A stretch of 64,000 nt of DNA, taken from the NCBI GenBank assembly GCA_963757395.1, contig CAVWRK010000013.1:124001-188000 (forward strand), given 5' to 3'. Source of the stretch: DATAOG01 sp963757395. Its GTDB lineage: Bacteria; Pseudomonadota; Alphaproteobacteria; Geminicoccales; Geminicoccaceae. The position numbers and the translations under genes are program-made. How positions within the stretch are numbered: the first letter of the stretch is position 1; each line of letters starts with the position of its first letter. Below are positions 46,129 to 54,958 of this stretch, in pieces. The notes below the pieces were generated by a model, which did not search any database, was not told the DNA's origin, and was given only the letters and a program-made list of their open reading frames with translations.

Positions 46129-47258
46129 GTGCCCGGTAGCCCCGACGAGCCCTATCTGCTGACGCCCGGCCCGCTGACCACGTCCTTGACCGTCAAGCGG
46201 GCGATGCTGCGCGACTGGGGCTCGCGCGACCGTGACTTCATCGCGCTCAACGCCCGCGTGCGCGAACGCCTGGTCGAGCTCGCCGGCGCGCGGCAGTCAT
46301 GTCGCGGTGCCGCTCCAGGGCAGCGGCACCTTCGTGGTCGAGGCGATGCTCGGCACGCTGGTGCCCGAGGACGGCAAGCTGCTGGTGCTGGTCAATGGCG
46401 CCTACGGCCAGCGCATGGTCAGGATGGCGGGCTATCACGGCCGCGCGGTGCTCACGCTGGAGACGCCCGAGGACGTCCCGAACGACCCGGCGGCGCTCGA
46501 GCGGATGCTGGCGGACGACCCCGCGATCAGCGCACGTCGCCGCGGTCCACTGCGAGACCACCTCGGGCATCCTCAACCCGATCGAGAAGATCGCGGAGGT
46601 CACCGCGCGCCGCGGCCGAAGGCTGCTGATCGATGCCATGAGCACCTTCGGCGCGCTGCCGCTGGATGCGCGTCGGGTGCCGTTCGACGGCCTCGCGGCC
46701 TCGGCCAACAAGTGCCTGGAGGGCGTGCCCGGGGTCGGCTTCGCGATCGTCCGCAAGGCGGCGCTCGATGCGGCCGAGGGCAATGCGCCCAGCCTGTCGC
46801 TCGACCTCTACGACCAGCGGGTGGCGATGGAGCGCACCGGCCAATGGCGCTTCACGCCGCCGACCCATGTGCTGGCCGCCTTCGATCAGGCGCTGGCCGA
46901 GCACGCGGCCGAGGGCGGGACCGAAGGTCGCGGCGCCCGCTACCGGGAGAACTGCCGGCTGCTGGTCGCGGGCATGCGCGCGCTGGGTTTCCGGACCCTG
47001 CTCCCGGACGACCTGCAGGCGCCGATCATCGTCACCTTCGAGATGGCGGCCGATCCGCGCTTCGTCTTCGAAGACTTCTACGATCGTCTGCGCGCCCGGG
47101 GCTACGTCATCTATCCGGGCAAGCTGACGGTCGCGCCTTCCTTCCGGATCGGCTGCATCGGGCGCATCGGCCCGGCCGAGATGCGGGGCGCGCTCGAGGC
47201 GATCCGGCAGACGCTCGCCGAGATGGGAGTCGAGAGCGGTCGGCCGGCGGCCGCGTGA
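46129..47258 (+). pseudogene. phnW: 2-aminoethylphosphonate-pyruvate transaminase, two frameshifts
   Basis: PLP enzyme that converts 2-aminoethylphosphonate to phosphonoacetaldehyde. It must be read in three frames: PYLLTPGPLTTSLTVKRAML to LVELAGA (to ~46288), then HVAVPLQGSGTFVVEAMLG to DDPAISA (to ~46533), then HVAAVHCETTSGILNPIEK to the end at 47258. The PLP lysine is in SANKCLEGVPG. All motifs of PhnW are present and in order. The two small indels may be assembly errors, or the pathway may be newly broken. phnX follows 32 bp later. Confidence 0.88.
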
Positions 47259-47290
47259 TCAACCACAACTCGTCAATCAGGAAAAAAATC

Positions 47291-48133
47291 ATGAGCCAGA
47301 TCTATGACTTTTCGTATGCCCGCGTCTACCGCGGGTCGGTGCAGGCGGTGCTGCTCGACTGGGCCGGCACGACCATGGATTTCGGCTGCGTCGCGCCGGC
47401 GGTGGTGTTCGTCGAGGTGTTCCGGCGCCAGGGCGTGCCGATCAGCGTGGCCGAGGCGCGGGTCCCGATGGGCGCCCATAAGCGGGTCCACATCCAGAAG
47501 GTCACCGAGATCGACGCGGTCCGCCGGCGCTGGCAGGAGACCCATGGCCGGCTGCCGACCGACGACGACGTCGAGGCCATGTTCGAGGCCTTCGTGCCGC
47601 TGCAGCTGGAGTGCCTCTCGACCTACAGCGAGCTGATCCCGGGCACGCTCGAGACGGTCGCAGCACTCCGCCAGCGGCGGATCAGGATCGGCTCGACCAC
47701 GGGCTACACCACCGAGATGACCGCGATCAACCTGCGTGATGCCGAACGCCAGGGTTACAAGCCGGATTCGACCGTCTCCGCCTCCGAGATGCCGGCGGGG
47801 CGGCCCTATCCCTTCATGTGCCTGCAGAACGCGATCAATCTCGGGGTCGACTGCGTCGCCGCCTGCGTCAAGGTCGACGACACCATCCCGGGCGTCGAGG
47901 AGGGGCTGAACGCCGGCATGTGGTCGATCGGGCTCGCGGTCAGCGGCAACGAGGTCGGCCTCTCGCTCGCCGACTGGCAGGCGCTGCCGGCCAAGGAGCA
48001 GGAGACGCTGCGCGAGCGCGCCTACCGGCGCATGCTGCAGTCGGGCGCCCACTACGTGGTCGACACGATCGCTGACCTGATGCCCTGCATCGACGCGATC
48101 GAGCTTCGCCTGCGTCGCGGCGAGCGGCCCTGA
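47291..48133 (+). CDS. phnX: Phosphonoacetaldehyde hydrolase
   Basis: 280-residue HAD-superfamily enzyme that splits phosphonoacetaldehyde into acetaldehyde and phosphate. Nucleophile Asp in LLDWAGTTMDFG, the Schiff-base lysine in MGAHKRVHIQ, STTGYTTEM and VKVDDTIPGVEEG are typical. It is the second step after PhnW. The frame is intact, unlike phnW. Confidence 0.97.
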   Translation: MSQIYDFSYARVYRGSVQAVLLDWAGTTMDFGCVAPAVVFVEVFRRQGVPISVAEARVPMGAHKRVHIQKVTEIDAVRRRWQETHGRLPTDDDVEAMFEAFVPLQLECLSTYSELIPGTLETVAALRQRRIRIGSTTGYTTEMTAINLRDAERQGYKPDSTVSASEMPAGRPYPFMCLQNAINLGVDCVAACVKVDDTIPGVEEGLNAGMWSIGLAVSGNEVGLSLADWQALPAKEQETLRERAYRRMLQSGAHYVVDTIADLMPCIDAIELRLRRGERP

Positions 48134-48150
48134 AGCCGATCCGAGTAGGG

Positions 48151-49276
48151 TCACCGGTCCAGGAGCTGTTGGCGTCGGCTGAGGAAGGCTCGAGCCAGCC
48201 GCCCGGCAGCGTCGCGCCCGGAGATCAGCCTCTTCAGGTTCTTGATCGCTTTGCGTTGACCGCCATCGCGCTCCGCGATCTGGCTGCTGAACGCCGAGAT
48301 CCACCAGCCGACCCGCGAGCCGATGTAGGCGAACGCCCTTGAACGGGCCTGCAGCGCGATGCGGCGCCGCTGCAGCGCGGTCAGCGGGTCGATCTCGTCG
48401 GTCAGCGCAACAGCGCACCAGGCGCCGTCGGCCAGTGTCGAGCAGGAAGGACAAGAGCGGGCGGCGGTATCCGGCCGCGCTAAAGCGCGCCAAGAACAGC
48501 CTGCCAATCGATGGCTTCGCGGCCCCACTGCGCCAACGCCGCCGCCTCCAGCCGATGGCGCAGGCCGATGCGCCCGAAGGCGTGGCCAAGATGCCGGATC
48601 TGGCTGTGGCCGATCAGGTGCACGAGCTGATGCTCGGCCGAGGGAACTCGTACCCGGCCAGCGCCGAAAGCAACCGGTCGGCTGCTGTCCAGAAGACTTC
48701 CCGCGCCCAGGAGTGCGGATCTGTCGCGGCGTCGAAAACACCTCGGTATGGAGGTCGATCTGACAGGCACCCGCGCGGCGCCGGATCTCGCCGTCCGACC
48801 CACAGGCCGTATAGCCTGCCTCCCCGAACGCCCGCATGGCCTCGGCGAGCGACGCGTTGGGCACCAGGAGGTCGAGGTCCTGCAGCATGCGCCAGCCGTG
48901 GTCGGGATAGAGTCCGTCTGCGAGCCGGATCGCGCCTTTCAGCAGCACGGGCTCGATGTCAGCCCGATTGAGGACCGCGACCGCTGCCGCCAGCTCATCG
49001 CGAAGCTCACCGTTGCGCTCCGCGTTCGCGGCGTGCACGGCCTCGAGAAACCCGCCGAGGTCCTCGTCCAGCGGCTTCGCTCAGGGCAAGGTCCTTCAGC
49101 GCCGCGGCCAAGGCGGGGAGCACGAATTGGGCGCTCGCATCGGCGACGACGCGCTCCCAGTCGATCCGCGGAGAGCGCACCATGGCCCGAAGCTCGTCCG
49201 AGGGCGCGGCTCCCCGCAATCGCTCCGCCAGGACGCGCACAATCAGATCGAACGGATGAAGGCGTCGTGCGGTCAT
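48151..49276 (-). pseudogene. Decayed nucleotidyltransferase-family protein (NTP_transf_5 type) of the HPr-rel-A-like cassette
   Basis: A protein of ~370 residues can be assembled only by changing frame about four times: MTARRLHPFDLIVRVLAERL (ATG 49276, overlapping the kinase stop), then a part ending ALKDLALSE, then ELAAAVAVLNRADIEPVLLKGAI and LQDLDLLVP (the Asp-x-Asp motif), then EHQLVHLIGHSQIRHLGHAF, then ALTDEIDPLTALQRR to 48151. The start overlapping the upstream stop shows it was translationally coupled. Relatives occur next to HprK-related kinases. The number of breaks argues for real decay or a locally poor assembly. Confidence 0.7.
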
Positions 49277-50487
49277 TCCGCGCTCGACAGCGACGAGACC
49301 CACTCGATGGCACGGTCGAGGTCGCCATAGACGAGCCCGTACGCCGGCACCGACTCGACCCAGCGCAGGGTTTCCGCCAACACCTCAGGCCGCCGATCGA
49401 ACAACGACCTGGCATGGCAGAGCGCGGTCAGGGCCTCGGCGGCGGTCATGCGCTGCTGCTCGAGCCCGGCGCCGGCCCGGTAGCGGGGAAACACCAGAGC
49501 ATCGATGGGCCGGCCGCGATCCGGCGGCGCCATGCGCGCGGCGTCGAGCTCCAGATAGCGGATCTGCAGGCCGGCGAGCCGATGCACCGGCAGCTCGTAG
49601 AGGTCCGGGTAGTAGCGATGCAGCGCACGCCAGGAACCGCGCTTGATGCCGGGTGCGTAGGGCACCGGCCAGACCCGCCAGCTGGCCTGCTCGAGAGGCG
49701 CGTAGTCATCGGTGACGAACTCGGCGCCGGCGGCCACCAGCGCGGCTGCGAGCGTGCTCTTGCCGGACCCTCTGGCGCCGGGAAACGCGACCCAGCGCCC
49801 GCCTGCGGCCACCACCGAGGCATGGAGGATGCCCAGCCACCGCCGCGGCCGGCGGGTGGTCTCGAGCAGGGCGGTGAGACACCGGTGACGCGCCAAGGCG
49901 CGATTTTGCGTCCGATCATCGGCTCGGGTCAGCACCGCCCCGTCGGCCCGGACGCCAAACCATCCCTGGTCCTCGATCACGTCGATCGTCGCGAGCTCGT
50001 CATCTGCAGCGTCGACGCGACAGGATCGGCAGGCGGCCTCGATCACCCCGGCGAGCACAGGGTCGTCACAGCGCACCCGCACCCGATGCTCCCCGGGCCG
50101 ATAGACGGCATCGAGCGCGGGCGCGCGCCCCACGGGCCGGACCACGACCGGCGTCGCGACGGGCGCGGGCTCGGCTTCTCGAGCTCCCGAACTGACGAGG
50201 CCGAGCGTGCGCCATGACGCCAGGGCACGCTTGATGTTGGCGCGCGCCGCGGGTTCCCCGAGGCTGCCGTCCCGGACGCTCGCAGCGACCAGCTCGTCGA
50301 CGGTGCAGCCGGCCTGGATCGCTTCCCAAAGCCGGCGCCCGCCGGCGCTGAGCGCAACCACCATGCCGTCCGGGGCGATCACGACCAGGTGATCGGCCAG
50401 GGGCAGAGCCACGCCAGTCAGGTCGACCGGGGGCATTGAAATGGCCGGTCCCGCATTTCGCGGGACCGGGCCGGCAGAGCGGATCAC
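49273..50487 (-). CDS. PqqD-like domain fused to an HPr-kinase-related kinase (HPr-rel-A type)
   Basis: 404 residues from a GTG at 50487, four bases after a perfect AGGAGG; an ATG at 50436 is an alternative. Residues ~22-100 resemble a PqqD/RiPP-recognition fold (HLVVIAPDGMVVALSAGGRRLWEAIQ, ANIKRALASWRTLGL). Residues ~215-330 are HprK-like, with Walker A PGARGSGKST (~237-245), LHASVVAAGG before it and DDYAPLE after it. PqqD-like domains bind precursor peptides; HPr-rel-A kinases are known from co-occurring gene sets of unknown function. Here both are one protein. The small peptide gene ends 16 bp upstream. Confidence 0.82.
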   Translation of the reverse strand: MIRSAGPVPRNAGPAISMPPVDLTGVALPLADHLVVIAPDGMVVALSAGGRRLWEAIQAGCTVDELVAASVRDGSLGEPAARANIKRALASWRTLGLVSSGAREAEPAPVATPVVVRPVGRAPALDAVYRPGEHRVRVRCDDPVLAGVIEAACRSCRVDAADDELATIDVIEDQGWFGVRADGAVLTRADDRTQNRALARHRCLTALLETTRRPRRWLGILHASVVAAGGRWVAFPGARGSGKSTLAAALVAAGAEFVTDDYAPLEQASWRVWPVPYAPGIKRGSWRALHRYYPDLYELPVHRLAGLQIRYLELDAARMAPPDRGRPIDALVFPRYRAGAGLEQQRMTAAEALTALCHARSLFDRRPEVLAETLRWVESVPAYGLVYGDLDRAIEWVSSLSSAE

Positions 50488-50503
50488 ATCGCCTCCTAAG
50501 CGA

Positions 50504-50716
50504 TCAGTAGTGACTACCGCCTTCTCCGCCCCTTCCGCGGCCCCATCGGTGGCCCCGTCCGTGGCCATGGCGCTGTCCGGCGTGACTCTGGCGCGGCTGG
50601 AGCAGAATCATGGCGGCCGGTGCGGCCGCAGCGTAGCGCCCGAACTTCTTCAGCGCTTCCCGTCGGCTCTGGTTAGTCGCGCCGCCGGAGACCTCGTCCG
50701 CTTTGATCGATTTCAT
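50504..50716 (-). CDS. Small peptide with Tat-like N-terminus and His/Gly/Arg-rich tail
   Basis: 70 residues. GGGAG lies eight bases before the ATG. The twin-arginine-like motif SRREALKKFGRYAAAA leads into a short hydrophobic segment (AAAAPAAMILLQ) and QSHA. The tail GQRHGHGRGHRWGRGRGGEGGSHY is rich in His, Gly and Arg. It directly precedes the PqqD-kinase gene, which starts 17 bp later. It could be a substrate or precursor of that system, or a secreted metal-binding peptide. No function is proven. Confidence 0.7.
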   Translation of the reverse strand: MKSIKADEVSGGATNQSRREALKKFGRYAAAAPAAMILLQPRQSHAGQRHGHGRGHRWGRGRGGEGGSHY

Positions 50717-50855
50717 CTCTGGCGCTCCCTTCGTTCAATTATCCTGACAACTCTTGATACCATGGCCCGCTTCCAATCCGAACCGCGCAGTTGGGGTACC
50801 CCCTTCGGCCATCCTCGGGAAAGCGCCAATCGAGCGCGCTTTCTTCGGGCTTGGC

Positions 50856-51608
50856 TCATACCGGCCGCGGTTCTGAACCGCCGGCGCAGACGCCCCGGGC
50901 GAGGCAGAAGATCGAGAGGCCAGCCAGCCGGTTGAGCGGAAACAAAAGCGCCCGCTCGACGTCGTGGATCAGGGTCAGGACGCGGTTGACCGGCGCCGGA
51001 TAGACCCGCAAAGCGCTCCTGGCTTCGAGCTCGCCGGCATTCAGCCGATGCCGGTCGCAAAGGCGCATCGCGGCCACCGCCGGCAGCAGGAGGCCGAAGA
51101 AGTATCGGCTGCGCACGACCTGCAGCCCCGCCGCCCGGACCACGGCCTCGAGCTGCCCACGGGTATAGCGACGCCGGTGCTCGAGAAACACGTCGTGCCC
51201 GGACCAGAGGAACCGAAAGGCCGGCACGGTGATCAGCACCCGGCCGTCGACCGGCATGCGGAGCGCATAGCTGCGCAGCAGTCCGATGTCGTCGTCGACG
51301 TGCTCGAGCACGTCCATCATCAGGAGCAGGCCCTGGGAGACGCGCTCGACCGCTCGCGTGAACTCGATCTCATGGCCCCGGTAATGCTCGGTGCGCTCCT
51401 CGGGGTAGCCGGGATCGACGCAGAGAGCGCGCTCGCAGACCCCGGCATCCAGCAATTGTCGCGAGAACACCCCCGAGCCCGCGCCGACGTCGAGGACCTC
51501 GGGCACGCGAACCCTGCCGAGCATGGCGCGCAGCGCCCGCCCCTTCGCGATGTAGTACCAGTGCGACCCGATCGCGTCGCCGAGGATTGCCTCTTCCTTG
51601 AGGTCCAT
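50856..51608 (-). CDS. SAM-dependent methyltransferase (class I)
   Basis: 250 residues from the ATG at 51608 (MDLKEEAILGDAIGSHWYY), which has GGAG upstream; the frame is open to 51674. Motif I VLDVGAGSGVFSRQLL, motif II-like LCVDPGYPEE, LLLMMDVLEHVDDD and TVPAFRFLWSGHDVFLEHRRRYT are typical of the UbiG/Methyltransf_23 group acting on glycans or lipids. It lies upstream of the peptide gene on the same strand with a 139-bp gap. Membership in the cassette is likely but not proven. Confidence 0.85.
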   Translation of the reverse strand: MDLKEEAILGDAIGSHWYYIAKGRALRAMLGRVRVPEVLDVGAGSGVFSRQLLDAGVCERALCVDPGYPEERTEHYRGHEIEFTRAVERVSQGLLLMMDVLEHVDDDIGLLRSYALRMPVDGRVLITVPAFRFLWSGHDVFLEHRRRYTRGQLEAVVRAAGLQVVRSRYFFGLLLPAVAAMRLCDRHRLNAGELEARSALRVYPAPVNRVLTLIHDVERALLFPLNRLAGLSIFCLARGVCAGGSEPRPV

Positions 51609-51672
51609 CGCGGCTCCATCGAGATGGCGCGCCCGGATGCGCACCGGATGGCAAGCTTGCGCCGCCCCGCTC

Positions 51673-51715
51673 AAAAAAGCGTGAGCCGGCCAAGCCCCTC
51701 AGGCCCGGCCGGCTC
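51673..51715 (-). terminator. Rho-independent terminator of the SMP-30-like gene
   Basis: On the minus strand GAGCCGGCC (51715-51707) and GGCCGGCTC (51691-51683) form a 9-bp perfect stem, followed by ACGC and six T (51678-51673). It lies 30 bp after the stop of the secreted beta-propeller gene. Confidence 0.85.
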
Positions 51716-51745
51716 TCGCCTGGGCGGCAGGCCGAGGTGCCGCGA

Positions 51746-52624
51746 TCACTCGACCTTGTAGGCGACCACGGCGTTGTCGACCATCATCGGGATGATCGCC
51801 AGCTGCTCGCTCGGGACGTAGTGGAGGTCGGCGCTGCCCTGGTTCAGGTCCATCAGCATCTCGGCCTTGCCGCTGGCGTCGATCCGCAAGAGGGCGCCCG
51901 CCACCCAGTCGGTCGCCAGATAGCCGCCTTTGCCGTCCGGCTCCAGGCCGTCGAGGTTGCCGATCGGCTGGTCGCCGAGATCGGTGATCGCCTTGGTCTG
52001 GTAGTCGACCGCCTTCAGATGGCCCGGGACCTTGGTCGAGAGGTCCGCTGGGTTCATATCCTTGCCCCAGGCGGCGACCAGCAGGCGGTCCGGCTCGGCA
52101 AGCAGGCCGTTCGGGCTCTCGAGCGCCGGGTTGTCGAGCCAGAGCTCGAACAGATCGCCGTCCAGGACCCAGATCTGGCTGTTGACCATGTCGGAGACGA
52201 ACACCCGGCCGTCGGCGGCGGCGGTGACGTCGTTCAGGAACTTGGCGCCCGGGGCATCGTAGGTCGCCACGACCTTGCCGCTCGCAGTGTCGACCACGAC
52301 CAGCCGGTCGATGTCCGCGGCGTACAGCAGGCCCTCGTGGAGCGCGAGGCCCGTGGGCGCGTTCAGGCCGGTCACCCACTGCTGGTCGAGGATCTTGCCG
52401 TCCGCCGACAGCTTGGCGATGTAGCCGTTGCCGTCGGCGTCCATCGGGTTGCCGTTGACGTTGGAGACGTAGATCACGCCTGCGCCCGGGTCGAGGAGGG
52501 CGGATTCGGGCGCGTCCAGGCCGTTCGCCTGCCACACCAGCTGAGGCTCGGCCGCGCGCGCGCCGCTCGCCAGCAGCAGCCCGCCCGCAAGCATCGTCGA
52601 TATCATCAATGTCGGCCGAATCAT
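51746..52624 (-). CDS. Secreted SMP-30/gluconolactonase-like beta-propeller protein
   Basis: 292 residues from the ATG at 52624 (GGGGGAAC just upstream). Signal peptide ~1-25 (GGLLLASGARA-AEP). Repeated blades such as PESALLDPGAGVIYVSNVNG, PTGLALHEGLLYAADIDRLVVVD and LNDVTAAADGRVFVSDMVNSQIW fit an SMP-30 or NHL-like six-bladed propeller. Metal-ligand positions (Glu in PESAL, Asn in LNDV, Asp in NLDGLEPDGKGG) look present, so it may be a periplasmic lactonase. Substrate unknown. Confidence 0.88.
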   Translation of the reverse strand: MIRPTLMISTMLAGGLLLASGARAAEPQLVWQANGLDAPESALLDPGAGVIYVSNVNGNPMDADGNGYIAKLSADGKILDQQWVTGLNAPTGLALHEGLLYAADIDRLVVVDTASGKVVATYDAPGAKFLNDVTAAADGRVFVSDMVNSQIWVLDGDLFELWLDNPALESPNGLLAEPDRLLVAAWGKDMNPADLSTKVPGHLKAVDYQTKAITDLGDQPIGNLDGLEPDGKGGYLATDWVAGALLRIDASGKAEMLMDLNQGSADLHYVPSEQLAIIPMMVDNAVVAYKVE

Positions 52625-52853
52625 CACTGTTCCCCCTTGATTGAACTTTGAAAACTCCGTCCCGGAATCTGGACGCGAAATCGGAGCGGTGGCAAGGCGG
52701 TTCGAGTGACGGCCGGGCGAGGATGGCGCCGGGCAGGTTTTCGACTTGGCCATCGAGTTGCGAAAAATTAGTCTATCTGGAGTTCTGTGCGGCAGCGGCT
52801 GGCCAAGCCGGCTGACCGGGACCACCATGACCGGGATCAACGGGGAGAGACCG

Positions 52854-54335
52854 ATGACGCTGTCGGACGAGATCGCGCACCTGTCGGCGACCGATCTGGC
52901 GCTCCGCATCCGCCGGCACGACCTGTCGCCGGTCGAGGTCGTGGATGCGTTCATCGCCCGGATCGAGGCCCGCAACCCGAGCTTGAATGCGCTCGTCTAC
53001 CTCGGCTTCGAGGATGCCCGCGCACGCGCCAGGGAAGCCGAAAAGGCGCTGATGTCGGGGGCCGCGCTCGGTCCCCTGCACGGCGTGCCGACGGCGATCA
53101 AGGACCTGTTCGACTTCAAGCCCGGCTGGCCCAGCACCTTCGGCGGCGTGCGCGCGCTCAAGGACTTCGTGCCCGACTTCTACTGCGCCTTCGCCGAGCG
53201 GATCGAGCAGGCGGGTGCGATCCTGCTCGGCAAGACCAACAGCCCGGTCATGGGCTTTCGCGGCACCTGCGACAACCCGTTGTTCGGACCGTCGCGCAAC
53301 CCGTTCGATCTCGCCAAGAACACCGGCGGCTCGTCGGGCGGCAGCGCGGCCGCGGTCGCCGATGGCCTGCTGCCGTTCGCCGAGGGCACCGACGGCGGCG
53401 GCTCGATCCGGATCCCGGCGTCCTGGTGCGGGGTCTACGGCTACAAGGCGTCGTTCGGGCGGGTGCCGTTCTTCGCCGGCGCCAACGCCTTCGGCGGCAC
53501 CACGCCGTTCCTGTTCGAGGGGCCGATCACGCGCACGGTCGAGGATGCCGCGCTGGCGCTGACGGCACTCGCGGGCTATGACCCGCGCGACCCCTTCAGC
53601 CTCGACGAGCAGGTCGATTTCACGCTCGCGACCCGCGGCTCGATCCACGGCTGGAAGATCGCCTACAGCCCGAACTTCGACGTCTTCCCGGTCGACCGCC
53701 GGGTCGCCGAGACGGTCGCCAAGGCGGTCCGCGCCTTCGAGGAGGCGGGTGCCGTGGTCGAGGAGGTCACGGTCGGGATCAAGCGCTCGCAGCGCGAGCT
53801 CAGCGACCTCTGGTGCCGCCTGATCACGCCGCTCAACGTCCAGACCTTCGAGATCTTCAAGGCCAACGGCGTCGACCTGCTGCGCGACCATCAGGACGAC
53901 TTTCCGGCACCGTACCTGCACTGGATCGATCGCGGCTACAAGATGTCGGCGCTCGACTTCTTCAACGACCAGGCGACCCGCTCCGAGATCTATGGCGCGA
54001 TCCAGAACGTGCTCGGCGACTACGACCTCCTGGTCACGCCGACGCTCGCCTGCCTGCCGGTCGACAACGCCAGCGACGGCAACACCATCGGGCCGAGCGA
54101 GATCAACGGCGAGGCGGTCGACCCGCTGATCGGCTGGTGCCTGACCTATCTGATCAACTTCTCGGGCCATCCGGCGGCCTCGATCCCGGCCGGCATGATC
54201 GACGGCCTGCCGGTCGGCATGCAGATCATCGGCCGGCGCTATGCCGATGGCGACGTGCTGGCGGCGAGCGCCACCTTCGAGCGCCTGCGCCCCTGGGCCC
54301 ACACCTACGAGGCCTGCGCCAAGCGCCCGCTCTGA
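52854..54335 (+). CDS. Amidase (AS family)
   Basis: 493 residues from the ATG at 52854 (GGGGAGAG upstream). Ser-cisSer-Lys triad: Lys in TAIKDLFDFK, Ser in NTGGSSGGSAAAVADG and the nucleophile Ser in DGGGSIRIPASWCG. The length and C-terminal GHPAASIPAGMIDGLPVGMQIIGRR are typical. It hydrolyses a carboxylic amide; the real substrate is not predictable. Divergent from the beta-propeller gene across 229 bp that must contain both promoters. Confidence 0.94.
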   Translation: MTLSDEIAHLSATDLALRIRRHDLSPVEVVDAFIARIEARNPSLNALVYLGFEDARARAREAEKALMSGAALGPLHGVPTAIKDLFDFKPGWPSTFGGVRALKDFVPDFYCAFAERIEQAGAILLGKTNSPVMGFRGTCDNPLFGPSRNPFDLAKNTGGSSGGSAAAVADGLLPFAEGTDGGGSIRIPASWCGVYGYKASFGRVPFFAGANAFGGTTPFLFEGPITRTVEDAALALTALAGYDPRDPFSLDEQVDFTLATRGSIHGWKIAYSPNFDVFPVDRRVAETVAKAVRAFEEAGAVVEEVTVGIKRSQRELSDLWCRLITPLNVQTFEIFKANGVDLLRDHQDDFPAPYLHWIDRGYKMSALDFFNDQATRSEIYGAIQNVLGDYDLLVTPTLACLPVDNASDGNTIGPSEINGEAVDPLIGWCLTYLINFSGHPAASIPAGMIDGLPVGMQIIGRRYADGDVLAASATFERLRPWAHTYEACAKRPL

Positions 54336-54460
54336 GCCGGATATCGGCCGCCTGGGAGGCCTGGGTGCAAGCCTTAAGCCCATCCTAAGAACGGGCGTGC
54401 GATCCTGGCCGCTGTTCGGCACGTCACGCAGCGCATCGAAGAGCCGAACGGAGGCCGTCC

Positions 54461-54838
54461 ATGGACTGGCGAGAGCTGTATTTCTCCGTCCGCGGTCGGA
54501 TCGATCGCCAGCGATATTGGCTGGCGTCGCTGCCTTTGATCGGCATCCAGATCGTCGGCGAGATCCTGATCAGAGCCGGGGGCGGCCCCCTGGTGCTCAG
54601 CGCGCTTCTCTATCTGGCAATCACGGCCCCCAGCGTCGTCATCAGCATCAAACGTTTGCATGATCGTGACCGGAGCGGCTGGTTCATGGCGATCGCGGCC
54701 ATCCCGCTGTTGGGGGCGATCTGGCTGGCGATCGAGGTCGGCGTGCTGCCGGGCGGCCGCGGCCCCAACCGCTTCGGCCCGGACCCGCTGGCAACCGCAA
54801 GCGCCGGGGGTGTGACCTCGGCGCCGGCACCGATCTAG
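54461..54838 (+). CDS. DUF805 family membrane protein
   Basis: 125 residues. Starts at ATG 54461 after GGAGG. The N-terminal FSVRGRIDRQRYWL and the motif ISIKRLHDRDRSGWFMAI are the hallmark of DUF805; three hydrophobic segments follow the usual pattern. The tail GGRGPNRFGPDPL is also typical. Function unknown. Confidence 0.93.
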   Translation: MDWRELYFSVRGRIDRQRYWLASLPLIGIQIVGEILIRAGGGPLVLSALLYLAITAPSVVISIKRLHDRDRSGWFMAIAAIPLLGAIWLAIEVGVLPGGRGPNRFGPDPLATASAGGVTSAPAPI

Positions 54839-54958
54839 CCGACGCCCCCCGCTTTTCGACTTCACACCCGGCCGCTCGCCCCTTATCCGGAAAGAGACGC
54901 GAACCCGTCCGGTGAGCCATTGCCGGGGGCGCCGCGGACGGGATCGGGGAGGCCGGCG

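Noticed and set aside
46232..48133. PhnW-PhnX fusion protein of 633 residues
   Set aside because: phnX has its own ATG at 47291; the apparent fusion comes from the frame used in the central part of phnW and contains ~250 nonsense residues.
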